A stretch of 64,000 bases of DNA from assembly GCA_964357925.1 (NCBI GenBank), contig CAYHMW010000001.1:1-64000 (forward strand), in the 5' to 3' direction. The position numbers and the translations under genes are program-made. Shown here piece by piece: positions 1 through 9,545 of the stretch. The notes beneath the pieces were generated by a model. That model worked only from the letters and a program-made list of their open reading frames with translations, ran no database searches and had not been told where the DNA came from. Within the stretch, counting starts at the first letter, position 1; every line of letters begins with the position of its first letter. Source of the DNA: CAYHMW01 sp964357925 (GTDB lineage: Bacteria > Patescibacteriota > Microgenomatia > UBA8517).

Positions 1-1545
1 GGAACGAAAGACTCAAGAGGTGAGCTTTTTGAGCATTATTGCAGACTGCTAAAACATTATCAGCCTAAAGGATTTTTGTTTGAAAATGTTAGGGGAATTC
101 TCTACGCAAATAAAGGAAAGGACTGGCAACGGGTTTTAGAGGCATTTCAAGATTTGGGTTATACGTTGAAATTTAGAGTTTTAGATGCCGCTGGCTTTGG
201 AGCACCTCAACATAGAGAACGAGTAATATTAGTAGGCTATCGTGAAGGTGAATTCTTTTTTCCTCAACCACAATTCGGACCAGATTCACCAACCGGTAAA
301 CCATTTATTTCAGCTAAAGAAGCGTTCAAAGGCTTAGGAACTCCGACTGAGGAGAAGTTAAAAATGGTTGGAGGTAAGTACGACGGATTACTGGAAAATA
401 TTCCCCCTGGAATGAACTATTTGTACTACACAAAGGAAATGGGTCATAGTCAACCAAAGTTTGCATGGCGTTCAAAGTTTTCTGATTTTCTATACAAAGC
501 AAATCCCGATGCTCCTACAAAAACTTTAGTAGCAAAAATGGGCAGATACTCTGGTCCCTTCCATTGGGATAATAGACGACTATCCACAGATGAATTGAAA
601 AGAATTCAAGGATTCCCCGACGACTTTATTGTTACAGGGTCAAAATCTCAACAAATAATGCAAATTGGGAATTCCGTAGTACCTTTAATGGCTTATCATT
701 TAGGACTTGCTGTCAGAAAAAGTATTTTTGGAATCAAAACAGAAATAGGGCTTTTACCAGACAATGCTGTTTTGTATATAGATAGCCGTAAAGGCGAGAA
801 GGCGGCAAGAACACGAAGCTCAACCAAAAGTAATAAAAAACATAAATCACAATTAGGTCTTTTTGGAGAAACACAATCGAGTCAAAGTAGAGTTACTAAT
901 GAGTTTAATATTTCCACCAAAGGCTTTTTGTCATATAAGAAATCTTCTCTCGTATTCTCAGAGGCGAGCGTTGCTAATGCTTGGAATATTGAGATTTTGA
1001 ACACAGATGGCGAAATAAGAGTCTCTCTTTATAAAGATGTTGAAGATAAAAAAAGTAATAACAATTTAACACTAATGGTAGATTTTGAAGACGATATTCT
1101 TCCTATCAAAAAAATTCAAGTAAAATTGTTGACGGTTGTGCCTAACGAGGTTTACATTGTTTGGGATGCCCTAAATTATGTGATTAGCAAAATAAGTTCT
1201 TATCCTTCAATACACGAACTTTATGGTCATTTTACAGAGCCAAATCCGAAATTCTCTTTGTCCATAAAAAGTGATGTTCCGGAGCCAAGAAATCCCTATA
1301 TCGAAGTTCTGCTTTGGACTGCTAATCTGAACAGAGTCAATGAATTACATCCACTTTCTGAGCTTAGTATGCTTGGTTTCAAAATGGAATCTGAAAAAGA
1401 TTTGGTTCTAAAACTAAGAAATCTTCGTTTTGATATAAGAACGAACATTACAAATAAGCAAATTCCGGAAGGAATGTTTAGAATTTGTTATCCATATACT
1501 TTGCCATACGACAGAAAGTCGTTTGTTACAATCAACACACTATGA
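1..1545 (+). CDS. DNA cytosine-5 methyltransferase, 5' end outside window
   Basis: Methylates a cytosine at C5 in a specific DNA site, probably as the protective half of a restriction-modification pair. The open frame runs back to base 1 without a start, so the N-terminal part (SAM-binding motif I and the catalytic PC motif) lies upstream. Visible family motifs in order are ENV (motif IV) near base 83, QHRERV (motif VI) near base 210, RIQGFPDDF (motif IX region) near base 600 and QIGNSVVP (motif X) near base 660. About 260 further residues follow motif X, well beyond the usual end of this family; that tail has no fold I recognise and could be a fused accessory domain. The stop overlaps the next gene's start as ATGA, so the two are translationally coupled. 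Confidence 0.93.
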   Translation, partial: GTKDSRGELFEHYCRLLKHYQPKGFLFENVRGILYANKGKDWQRVLEAFQDLGYTLKFRVLDAAGFGAPQHRERVILVGYREGEFFFPQPQFGPDSPTGKPFISAKEAFKGLGTPTEEKLKMVGGKYDGLLENIPPGMNYLYYTKEMGHSQPKFAWRSKFSDFLYKANPDAPTKTLVAKMGRYSGPFHWDNRRLSTDELKRIQGFPDDFIVTGSKSQQIMQIGNSVVPLMAYHLGLAVRKSIFGIKTEIGLLPDNAVLYIDSRKGEKAARTRSSTKSNKKHKSQLGLFGETQSSQSRVTNEFNISTKGFLSYKKSSLVFSEASVANAWNIEILNTDGEIRVSLYKDVEDKKSNNNLTLMVDFEDDILPIKKIQVKLLTVVPNEVYIVWDALNYVISKISSYPSIHELYGHFTEPNPKFSLSIKSDVPEPRNPYIEVLLWTANLNRVNELHPLSELSMLGFKMESEKDLVLKLRNLRFDIRTNITNKQIPEGMFRICYPYTLPYDRKSFVTINTL

Positions 1546-2714
1546 ACGAAGAACAGCAAACAAAACAAATATTAGAGAAGATTCATCAACAGATTGAAAA
1601 TGCTACTGATGAAACTGTTGCATCGTGGAGAAAATTACTAGGTAGTTCTAGTGTTAAAAGCGAATCGAAATCCACAAATACCCCTACGCATATTCTGGAT
1701 GCCTGCGAAACTATCGTAAACAACAAACCTCATAACAAATATATATTTAGCATTGTTATAACTACTTGTCTCAAAAAAATAATTGCACCAAAACAAGATA
1801 TTCGCATCGCTCAGGAAAATATGCCCAGCGGATATTCAAATCGAAGTATGGATCAGAGAATAGTAACGCCTTTTCTAAAGAGGCACGGATACACCCACTG
1901 TGAAGCATCCGGGTTAGAAAGTGGCAGGAACTTGGAGAGACCAATAGCTTGGAATCTCACCTATCCGTGTAATCCTCGAGGTTCTGGAAATAGAGATTCT
2001 TTCTTGGGATTATTGCATTATATTCAAGAAGAAAAAGGCGACGCAGAAATAGTTATAAAATATTTGTTATTTTTCGATGCATCAAAAAGAGCATCACAAG
2101 AAAATGCAGTTGTCCCTCCTAAAGAATATAAGATCAGCAAAATAATGCATATATTTTTGAGACACTTCAAAGAGAGTTCGGGGCAAGGCAAATCAAGACT
2201 TCCTGTTTTAGCTCTATATGCAGTTTATCAGGAACTTGTCGGACAATTATCGAGATATGAAGGCACTGAGTTATTGCCATTAGAGAGACATACAACTGCC
2301 GATTTGAGATCCGGTTCTGTTGGTGATATTCAGGTAAATAAAAAAGGTCAGCCATTCGAAGGAGTTGAGGTAAAAAGCGACAAAACTATTACTGCTCCTA
2401 TGGTCAATGAGCTAAAAAGAAAACTTACGGGAAAACCAGCTTCGCGGTACTATGTCCTATCAACACATAATCCACAAGTATTAGATGATGATCTTGAAAG
2501 TGTCGAGGAGGCAGTGAACTCCACGGAAGCTGAAACTGGTTGCCAAGTTATAGTCAACGGTCTGATTAAAACTCTATGGTATTACCTGAGGTTACTTGAG
2601 GATCCAAGCATTGTACTTACTCATTATCAGGAACTACTTGGGACTGACTCAGATATGCAACAAGGGCTAAGGGATACTTGGAATACTATTGTATCTCAAG
2701 AATACAATTCTTAG
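1542..2714 (+). CDS. Probable type II restriction endonuclease (PD-(D/E)XK type)
   Basis: Probable cleavage partner of the methyltransferase just upstream. The start is taken at the ATG inside the ATGA overlap, giving 390 residues; the frame is open further upstream but those codons lie inside the methyltransferase. Around residues 260-278 the sequence has GDIQV, then GVEVKS about 14 residues later, which fits the D...ExK metal-binding core of PD-(D/E)XK nucleases. The N-terminal half is helical in appearance. The overall layout reminds me of the SacI-type endonucleases, but that is by eye only. Function rests mainly on gene position and this one motif; the recognition site cannot be read from sequence. 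Confidence 0.72.
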   Translation: MNEEQQTKQILEKIHQQIENATDETVASWRKLLGSSSVKSESKSTNTPTHILDACETIVNNKPHNKYIFSIVITTCLKKIIAPKQDIRIAQENMPSGYSNRSMDQRIVTPFLKRHGYTHCEASGLESGRNLERPIAWNLTYPCNPRGSGNRDSFLGLLHYIQEEKGDAEIVIKYLLFFDASKRASQENAVVPPKEYKISKIMHIFLRHFKESSGQGKSRLPVLALYAVYQELVGQLSRYEGTELLPLERHTTADLRSGSVGDIQVNKKGQPFEGVEVKSDKTITAPMVNELKRKLTGKPASRYYVLSTHNPQVLDDDLESVEEAVNSTEAETGCQVIVNGLIKTLWYYLRLLEDPSIVLTHYQELLGTDSDMQQGLRDTWNTIVSQEYNS

Positions 2715-2715
2715 G

Positions 2716-2745
2716 ATGACTTAGAACTCAATTCTGAGTCATTTT
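2716..2745 (+). terminator. Rho-independent terminator after the restriction gene
   Basis: Two 11-base arms (2716-2726 and 2732-2742) pair with one G-T wobble around a 5-base loop and run into TTTT. It begins one base after the endonuclease stop and separates the restriction-modification pair from the OLD-type gene. Confidence 0.75.
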
Positions 2746-2766
2746 GATAAATGAAAATGAACATAC

Positions 2767-4389
2767 ATGAAAATCCAAAAAATAGTAGTCGATAATTATA
2801 GATCAATTAAAAAAGTTGAGGTTGAACCCAGCAAGTTCTCTATTTTCATTGGACAAAATAATCACGGAAAGACTAATTTTTTTGAGGCTATTGAGTGGTT
2901 CTATAATGCGAAATCATCTGACGATGAGGAGCATTGTCAGAAAGAATCAGGAAATATAATCCAGGTCGAAATTCAATTTGATGAGGTAACTGATTCAGAT
3001 ATCGATAAACTAACCACAGAAGCAAACAAGACAAAAATACGAAATATACTTGGCGAATTCACTTCTTTTTCCGTAATAAAATCCAGCAGTGATCATAAAA
3101 GGAGATATTTCGTAAATGGTGAAGATAAAGGAAATCCTCAAGGGCTGGACACAGCCATAAACGAATTCTTACCTAAACTAGAATACGTCAATACCAAGAT
3201 AAGACTGGATGATGTTTCAAAATATAAAGATAGGAATCCAATAGGGACGATGTTGTCCGGAGTCCTTACCGCAATAATTGAAACCTCTCAGGACTATATA
3301 GATTTCAAGCGAACATTTTCTAACTTATTTGACAATGCTGATTCAGAAGTAAGAAAGGAGCTGGATAAGTTAGGTGGTCAAGTAGAAATATATCTTCAAA
3401 AGCAGTTTCCAGACGGAACGAAAGTAAAGTTTGGTGTAAACCCTCCCCATTTCACAGATCTTCTCAAAAGTTTTGATACAGTGGTTGATGACGGAATTGA
3501 AACTAAAGCCGAAGCCAAGGGTGATGGTATGCAAAGAGCAATTATGCTTTCTATTATTCAAGCATTTGCTGACTATCGGAAAAAACAAACAGGTGGAGGA
3601 TCATTTCTATTTATGATCGATGAGGCAGAGCTTCATTTGCATCCTACCGCACAACGAGCACTCAAAAAAGCACTGATAGATATTTGTGAGACAGATCAAG
3701 TGTTAGTGAACACACACTCCTCAGTAATGGTTGTTGATAATAATGAACTTCAAAAAATCTTCAAGGTTGAAAAGACAGAAGGGATTACGCGCATCGATGA
3801 AGTAAACGATCTTGAGAAGATCAATATTATTTTTGACCTACTTGGTGGAAGTCCATCTGATTTGCTGTTACCTCGCAACTTTTTAATAGTTGAAGGTAAA
3901 TGCGAGTTTGAGTTTATTAAAACAATAGTCGAACGTTTTTATGCTAATAAATTTAGCGGTATCAAGATTTTATTTGCAGGAGGAGACATAGACGAACAGG
4001 AAACATCTCTACTTGCAGTACATAAATTATTTGTGCCAATTGCAGGATCAGACAACCCGATTTATAAAGAAAAAGCTATTGTATTGATTGATAAGCCCAA
4101 CACCACACAACAAAACAAGTACAATTCGTTCAAGCAGGGTTATCCATATTTGTTCAGTAACGATCAAATTTTTGAACTAACAACTTCTACTCTTGAAGAG
4201 TATTACCCCTCTCCATACACTAAGAATGCCACAGAGATTGCACAGTTAGTCGCAGATAAAAAGAAGGCTGAGTATGCAAAGGAAGTGGCGGGAAAAATCA
4301 CTCAGGACCAGTTCGAAAGCAACATGGAGATCATTTTTAATGCGTTAAAGAAATGTAACGAAATAGCCTTCAATCCTATTCAGGATTGA
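2767..4389 (+). CDS. OLD-family ATPase with TOPRIM nuclease domain
   Basis: An ABC-type ATPase fused to a TOPRIM nuclease, the architecture of OLD (overcoming lysogenization defect) proteins, many of which act in phage defence. Walker A is GQNNHGKTN near residues 29-37, Walker B is FMIDEAE near 283-289 followed by a histidine-rich HLHP, and the VNTHSS H-loop comes after. The TOPRIM start is IVEGKCEFEF near residue 375, with a downstream acidic VLIDK strand. No UvrD-type helicase follows, so this is not an obvious Gabija pair; it looks like a stand-alone OLD gene. It sits directly after a restriction-modification pair, behind that operon's terminator. Convergent with the recombinase gene, with 22 bases between. 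Confidence 0.85.
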   Translation: MKIQKIVVDNYRSIKKVEVEPSKFSIFIGQNNHGKTNFFEAIEWFYNAKSSDDEEHCQKESGNIIQVEIQFDEVTDSDIDKLTTEANKTKIRNILGEFTSFSVIKSSSDHKRRYFVNGEDKGNPQGLDTAINEFLPKLEYVNTKIRLDDVSKYKDRNPIGTMLSGVLTAIIETSQDYIDFKRTFSNLFDNADSEVRKELDKLGGQVEIYLQKQFPDGTKVKFGVNPPHFTDLLKSFDTVVDDGIETKAEAKGDGMQRAIMLSIIQAFADYRKKQTGGGSFLFMIDEAELHLHPTAQRALKKALIDICETDQVLVNTHSSVMVVDNNELQKIFKVEKTEGITRIDEVNDLEKINIIFDLLGGSPSDLLLPRNFLIVEGKCEFEFIKTIVERFYANKFSGIKILFAGGDIDEQETSLLAVHKLFVPIAGSDNPIYKEKAIVLIDKPNTTQQNKYNSFKQGYPYLFSNDQIFELTTSTLEEYYPSPYTKNATEIAQLVADKKKAEYAKEVAGKITQDQFESNMEIIFNALKKCNEIAFNPIQD

Positions 4390-4411
4390 TGTTGAACTTA
4401 TAAAGATTGAG

Positions 4412-5910
4412 TTATGGGCTAGTAAAATAGGTTCTCGCCTGATCCATGACTCGGAGCCAAGTTTGACGAGAGGCGTGCAAAGCGATTGCGTCAAAGGGTT
4501 TTATCCAGTCAAATCGGGCTTTTTTACCCTTCAACTCCAAGTTCTGAAGTGCCATCTTTAAAAGCAGTCGTTTTTCCTGTAATTCAGAACTTTCAAACAA
4601 TTCACTTGCTCTGGAAGCGAGTTTAAGTATGTATTCTGAGGTTAGATAATACTCTTCATCTGCAAACTGCAACTTAGTCATCCTTTTATTTATCTCGTCT
4701 TGTTTTGCTCGATACTCATTTCGCTTTTTCTCATAGAAATTCTCAGTAATACTCCCGTCCAGTTTATCTTCATACATATTCTCAATGCGGTCTTGATACT
4801 TTTGATGTTCTATCTGATGTTGAGTAAGAAGTCCCTTACGAAATTCTGATTTATTTTGGTGTGTCTGTTTTAACGCTTCTGTTATGTCTTCAAGCACTTC
4901 TTCTGGCATTTGAAGGCTTCTGAAAACTGCTTGGTCAGTTCTTCCTCCCTTAGCCATTCAGCACCGTGCTTGCCATTGTATTGAGTGCAGTGGTAGTAGT
5001 AATAAACCTGTCCGTTTTTCTTCGTTTTCTTTTCAGGAGTAATAATACAGCTACAGTCCGCACATCTGATTAGGCCTCGATATAAAAATGGCAAACCAGC
5101 ATATTTAAAGCTCTTTTTATGGTGTCCTGCCTTAATTTCCTGAACTTTGTCATATAGCTCAGATGTTATCATTCTGTCGTAGTTATGAGGGTAAAGTTGC
5201 TCGTTATAAAGCATTTTCCCTGTATAAAATGGGTTTTTAAGAATATGGTCAATTTTGCCTTTAGAGAAATTTACATTAAATACCTTTTTAACTTCATCTC
5301 TAATCAAGTTCATTGAATAAGCACCTGTTGAGTACCACTCATACATTTTCTCAACAACACTTGCTTTAAATGGCTCTATGACTATCCACTTTGTATCGTT
5401 TTCTTTTGTAATGTTCCTATAACCGTAGGGAGCCATTTGAGGCCATATGCCACTTCTTAACATTTGCTCCTGAGCACGCTTTACATTGTCGCTTATGGCG
5501 TCTGAGAAGTATTTAGCCAGCCCTAAACTTATGCCAAACTGAAATTTCTCAACTGCCGAGATTTTGCTGTTGATGACCTGTCCGTCTGAGGGAAAATGTA
5601 GCTCAACCTCGTCTTTGAGTGCCTTCTCGTAAAGCTCTGCAACTCTCTTATCGAATACATTTCTGGAAAGCCTATCTACTTTGTCAAAACAAACTGCAAC
5701 AAGATCTTCCTGCTCAATTACATAATCAAGTATCTGGTCAAATTCAGCCCGTTTATCTTTATATGCACTTTCATCAAAGCTAAATTGTTTGAGAATTTCA
5801 AATCCCTTTCTTTCACAATAGATTTCAAGGCGTGTAATTTGTGCTGGTAAGGAGTTTCCAGCATCTTTTTGCTCTTCTGTACTTACTCTGGCTATTATTA
5901 TTGCTTTCAT
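4412..5910 (-). pseudogene. Large serine recombinase (integrase), split by a one-base frameshift
   Basis: Site-specific recombinase likely responsible for integrating and excising the surrounding element. The N-terminal frame (5910 down to about 4925) has the resolvase catalytic start with IIARVSTEEQ (catalytic Ser), DRLSRN, then the recombinase domain and a zinc-ribbon (CADCSC, later YHC). After the residues WLREEELTKQF the frame is lost and ends at 4882; the rest of the protein, a coiled-coil C-terminal region, continues in the -1 frame from about 4945 to 4412. Restoring one T in the T-run (complement of A4 at 4923-4926) joins the two as one protein of roughly 500 residues, a normal length. 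The start overlaps the upstream protease stop as ATGA. Either a real inactivating mutation or a homopolymer sequencing error. Confidence 0.88.
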
Positions 5911-7232
5911 TCTTCAAGATATGTTGATACCTCATCTGAAAATTCAAGTATGAGGTCTGAAGAAATAATTACGCCCAAACTTTCGGTTTCGTCGTAACTT
6001 ATCATTGAAGGAACACCTATCATGCAGCCATTTTCATCTACAGCTAGACCTCCTGAGTTCCCTTCACTAATCTTTGCAGATGTAACAATAAGGCCATAAC
6101 CTGGGAAACTACTAACCAGTCCGTCAGTAATGGTCAATGACAAACCGCCACTTAGTGAAGGGTATCCGAATATAGTTACTTTTTCACCAAGTTTAATGTT
6201 TTCGTCAACACATCTATTGCTGTCATCAAATGCTGGGAATGTCCGAGGATAGGTACCCCGATACTCTTGGGTTTCTTCATCAAGATATACCTCATGAATA
6301 TATAGATAAGCCAAATCGTATGTATCACTAATCTCTGGAAGAACTATTGGAGTTGCCCAATACATTTCCTCGGGCTGTCCTGTGTTTGGGTTAGGCAATA
6401 TCACCAAACAGCCTTGTTCGTCGACATTTATGAATTCTTCGTCTTGGGGGATAATATGTGAATTTGTAAGTATCCCCCCTTCTTTGGTAAATATGGTTCC
6501 CGAACCTCCCGTGCCTTTTTCGCCTTCAACTGTGCTTGGGCAGAATATATTAACTACAGATGAGACGATTTCGTCTTGGTTGTAAGGGGCGAGAGTTGGT
6601 TGGACTTCTGATACAGTTTCGGTCGTTTTCGTGTAATCGTAATCATATTCTTTATCTGGATACATAAGCCCAATGAAAATTAAAAGATAGATACCCACGA
6701 AGAATATAAGTGCCAAAACCTCTTTCCAAGAAAAACTAGTTTTTATTGCTTTATTTGGCTCTTTAATTTTCCAGTAGTTGTTAAAGGTTGTCTGTATTCT
6801 ATTTAATACGAACGGCGACAAGAAGCCGAATGAAAATAGATTTACTACAATATAGCCAACAAGGCTCAAGCCAGGGGAATAAGTATCTTTAATTTCGTTT
6901 TCTTCTGCAAGATTTTTAATTTCTTTAAACTGTTGGTAGATTAGATAAAAGTTTAGGAAAGGAATAAAAAGGCCTACTGTCCTCCAAAATGGGCTTATAT
7001 TTGACTGTCTTTCTTGCTTTATTAACTGCCAATTTCTTTCAAACCAATATAGGAAGTAAATGCCGTAAGTAACTACAAGCATAATAGTAAATTTTTTAAT
7101 AGGGTAAGCGTTTGAAGGCTGAGACTTTTTCTCGTTTTGTGAAGCTGGTTGAATAAGACTTATATCTGCCCCACAGTGCTGGCAGAAGTTGCTATTTTCA
7201 GGATTTTTCTTTCCGCATTTATTACAAAACAT
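5907..7232 (-). CDS. Membrane-anchored zinc-ribbon protein with trypsin-like serine protease domain
   Basis: A three-part protein. The N-terminus is a zinc ribbon with Cys at residues 3, 6, 17 and 20. Next come about four hydrophobic segments between residues 48 and 191, in the style of DUF4234-type small membrane domains. The C-terminal half is an HtrA/trypsin-like protease: LTNSHII supplies His, DTYDLAYLYI the Asp, and SEGNSGG the Ser, in the right order. The protease half probably faces outward, since it follows the last membrane segment, but topology is inferred. It is the second-last gene of a compact operon, overlapping the recombinase by ATGA and lying 2 bases after its upstream neighbour. 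On a mobile element it could be cargo, an immunity or a surface-processing factor; which cannot be told. Confidence 0.82.
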   Translation of the reverse strand: MFCNKCGKKNPENSNFCQHCGADISLIQPASQNEKKSQPSNAYPIKKFTIMLVVTYGIYFLYWFERNWQLIKQERQSNISPFWRTVGLFIPFLNFYLIYQQFKEIKNLAEENEIKDTYSPGLSLVGYIVVNLFSFGFLSPFVLNRIQTTFNNYWKIKEPNKAIKTSFSWKEVLALIFFVGIYLLIFIGLMYPDKEYDYDYTKTTETVSEVQPTLAPYNQDEIVSSVVNIFCPSTVEGEKGTGGSGTIFTKEGGILTNSHIIPQDEEFINVDEQGCLVILPNPNTGQPEEMYWATPIVLPEISDTYDLAYLYIHEVYLDEETQEYRGTYPRTFPAFDDSNRCVDENIKLGEKVTIFGYPSLSGGLSLTITDGLVSSFPGYGLIVTSAKISEGNSGGLAVDENGCMIGVPSMISYDETESLGVIISSDLILEFSDEVSTYLEE

Positions 7233-7234
7233 TT

Positions 7235-7936
7235 TTACTTACTAGGATTGACCTTAACTACTTCGTAGGCTTTATTTCCCAAAAGGAGAGATAACCACCA
7301 ATTATCAAGTCTATCTTGGGTAGGGTGAAAATCTTTTCTTATATTTTCTACAGTGTCATAAATATTCTTTGCATAGGCATTGCGACTGGTGAGGGTGATT
7401 CTTAATAACTCGTTACAGTCTTTTATACTTTTTCGTTCTCCTTTTTCTAAAAACTCATAAGTGGGTGTGCACTCGTGGTATAAATCCCAAAAACTTTCTT
7501 CATTTTTTCCTAAATATGAGTTTATTGTGGAAATTGTGCCGTAATATGCTTGGATTTTCCCTGCCACTGCTGGGTCAATTTCAAAAAGATACGCAGACAC
7601 ATTCTCTGATTCCCAAATTCTGGTTTCAAATCTTCTGGAGATTAAATCGTACGAAATAAGATACTGGTTATCATTGCTGTCCCATGCTTCATTTTCAGCT
7701 TTGACCATAGTGTTCGTGTCAAGGTAGTGCACTACAATTTCCCGCTCAAGAGCTTCAAAAACCCGCTGTTTGGTTATATCCTCTTGCACTCTGACGGTAG
7801 CGATGTTTACCACCATACTAAAAATTGCTCCAAAAATAATCCCTGCAACAAAGTTGTCAATTTTTGTTTTTCTAAACAACCTGAAAGGAAAAGTGAAAAT
7901 TAATGATACACTGCTAAATATATTTTTTAATCTCAT
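7235..7936 (-). CDS. Membrane-anchored protein of unknown function
   Basis: Not recognised. About 233 residues with one hydrophobic segment near residues 28-49 (NFVAGIIFGAIFSMVV) and a largely charged, helical remainder likely on one side of the membrane. It overlaps the upstream Xis-like gene by ATGA and sits 2 bases before the protease gene, so it is translated as part of the same unit. Position next to a membrane protease suggests a partner or substrate, but the sequence does not show it. Confidence 0.7.
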   Translation of the reverse strand: MRLKNIFSSVSLIFTFPFRLFRKTKIDNFVAGIIFGAIFSMVVNIATVRVQEDITKQRVFEALEREIVVHYLDTNTMVKAENEAWDSNDNQYLISYDLISRRFETRIWESENVSAYLFEIDPAVAGKIQAYYGTISTINSYLGKNEESFWDLYHECTPTYEFLEKGERKSIKDCNELLRITLTSRNAYAKNIYDTVENIRKDFHPTQDRLDNWWLSLLLGNKAYEVVKVNPSK

Positions 7937-8127
7937 TTCTTATCTTTTTGACTAATAAATTTTTCCAAATCTTCTTGTTTGATACGATATTGCTTACCAG
8001 CTTTATAAGTTCTAAGTTTATCGCTTTGTATCCATCGATAGACTGTAAGGTAAGCAACTTTTAGCAGTTTGGCTACTTCACCTATCGAATAATATTGTTC
8101 TCGTCCTTTATTTACCATCTTTATCAT
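7933..8127 (-). CDS. Excisionase-family helix-turn-helix protein (Xis/MerR-like)
   Basis: A 64-residue DNA-binding protein with the compact winged-helix pattern of excisionase (HTH_17) proteins: YSIGEVAKLLKVAYLTVYRWIQ followed by YRIKQEDLEKFI. Such proteins direct the recombinase toward excision or act as small repressors. It overlaps the upstream replication gene by 20 bases and the downstream membrane gene by ATGA. Its presence in the same operon as a serine recombinase and a replication protein supports the reading of this block as an integrative element. Confidence 0.85.
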   Translation of the reverse strand: MIKMVNKGREQYYSIGEVAKLLKVAYLTVYRWIQSDKLRTYKAGKQYRIKQEDLEKFISQKDKK

Positions 8128-9277
8128 TATTTAACATTTTGCCATTATAATCAACAAGCTTTAGTGGTATGAAATCGTTTATTTCTTTTCTCAAAAATGG
8201 GAACACAGGCCTTGAGTTATCTGTCTCGCGGTATTCTTTCATCTGACTGTTTAGGGCATACCAGGAAGGCTTTCCATACCTCTTTGTGAGGTGTCTGAGC
8301 TCTCTAACTCCAACTTCTTCAAGTATCCCCTTTAAGCCTGTCAGTTTGAGTGCAGTATGCAGCTTTATATTTGGGAATCTGACGAGTAGTTCGTTGAAAT
8401 AGTCAGCGTATTTGTCTTTATTGCTCATAAGTATAGGAGGGTAAGCCTCTTCAATCTCGTTTATATAATAAAGCAAAACTGACTTTGCGGTTTGCTGGCT
8501 GAATACATTAAAGAGGGTTGGTTCGCTTTGTCTGTCAATCTTCCTGAAAATGTGTTTTAGTTTTTGTCTCGTATTAAGCCTTATTTCAATCCTGAGAACT
8601 TCAAATGGTTCGTTTTTAGGTCTGTTGTCAAATAAACCAAACTGCATTTCATTGTTCTTTTCCTCTGACCGTTTTTTGCTTTTCCCTGCGTATTCCAAGT
8701 CTTTGAGTTTGTCATAGAAGACAATCTCAAAAGTGTTTGCTCGGTATTTCCAGCTATGCCCTTCATTTCGGAAGTCAGTCTGGTTTGTATCCAAACTCTG
8801 GTTTATGTTGGCTTTTCTTAGCTGCTTTATGTATGTAAGAGGAGTTGTGTAATCGGTCAAAACTATATTCTTTGAGTAATGAACGCTTGATACTGGTGAT
8901 GTTGCTAGATTTACTTCGCTTACTAGAATACCCATTTCTTTGAGCTTTCTTTGAAGAACAATAATCGTGTCAAAAAGGTCATCGTTTTCTAATTCGTCAA
9001 AATTGTTTCCAAAAAGTAGTTTGGGAATAGAAAACTCTATACGCAAGGTTATTTCGTATTGCCAGTCTCTTTTTACTCGTCTTGTAAGTGTTAATCTTGG
9101 CTTATAATTGCCACTTTTAAGCTCTCTCGGAGTAGGGTTTTGAGAACATTTTTTGTAACCTCTACCACCTCGTTCATACTCGGCATTTAAAATTTCATTT
9201 GCGTTTGGCTGAAATTTATATGGCTCTATGATTTTAAACATATCTAATTTAAGAGTTAATACTATTGTGTCTATCAT
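8108..9277 (-). CDS. Phage/plasmid replication initiator, gene II/X-like
   Basis: Likely rolling-circle replication initiator of the mobile element. The MIDTIVL start and the pattern TFEIVFYDKLKDLE followed by VLRIEIRLN (about residues 180-235) are typical of the phage/plasmid gene II/X replication family (Phage_CRI-like), in which a conserved YDK...E and RIE segment lie in the nicking domain. The C-terminal third is helical and variable. It overlaps the neighbours on both sides (29 bases upstream, 20 downstream), showing a coupled operon. No Zot-like morphogenesis ATPase or coat-type genes are seen nearby, so a complete filamentous phage is not supported; a plasmid-like integrative element fits better. 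Confidence 0.7.
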   Translation of the reverse strand: MIDTIVLTLKLDMFKIIEPYKFQPNANEILNAEYERGGRGYKKCSQNPTPRELKSGNYKPRLTLTRRVKRDWQYEITLRIEFSIPKLLFGNNFDELENDDLFDTIIVLQRKLKEMGILVSEVNLATSPVSSVHYSKNIVLTDYTTPLTYIKQLRKANINQSLDTNQTDFRNEGHSWKYRANTFEIVFYDKLKDLEYAGKSKKRSEEKNNEMQFGLFDNRPKNEPFEVLRIEIRLNTRQKLKHIFRKIDRQSEPTLFNVFSQQTAKSVLLYYINEIEEAYPPILMSNKDKYADYFNELLVRFPNIKLHTALKLTGLKGILEEVGVRELRHLTKRYGKPSWYALNSQMKEYRETDNSRPVFPFLRKEINDFIPLKLVDYNGKMLNNDKDGK

Positions 9278-9545
9278 TTTCGTTTTTCATTACTTTTTCA
9301 AAGTGCTCTAACACCTCCTTTTCTATTGTTTGTGCGAAATGTTTATTAATCGGATAAAAGATATTTAAGTTTCTCTCTGCAACTTTTTTAGTGGGATAGA
9401 CCAGCCTGTAACCGCCATTTGGACGGGTTAATATCCCAATTGAGCCGAGATAGAGATTTTCGTTTAAAACAAAACTTACGAATGCTACAAGGCCGTTTTG
9501 TGGCTTTATGGGAATTATCTGAATTTCAGTTATTTTTTGCTTCAT
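9249..9545 (-). CDS. Small protein of unknown function in the mobile-element operon
   Basis: Not recognised. The start is placed at the ATG at 9545 because an AGGAAG ribosome-binding sequence stands about 7 bases before it; the frame is open to another ATG at 9572 with no such site. This gives about 98 residues, rich in beta-type residues at the start (EIQIIPIKP). It overlaps the replication gene downstream by 29 bases and a 59-residue ORF upstream. Confidence 0.6.
   Translation of the reverse strand: MKQKITEIQIIPIKPQNGLVAFVSFVLNENLYLGSIGILTRPNGGYRLVYPTKKVAERNLNIFYPINKHFAQTIEKEVLEHFEKVMKNENDRHNSINS

Noticed and set aside
4923..4930. Programmed -1 frameshifting in the recombinase.
   Set aside because: No X-XXY-YYZ slippery heptamer in the zero frame and no clear downstream structure; a lost base in a T-run explains it better.
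4882..4957. A separate small gene starting MAKGGRTDQ inside the recombinase.
   Set aside because: It is the C-terminal part of the recombinase in the shifted frame; its apparent start has no signal of its own.
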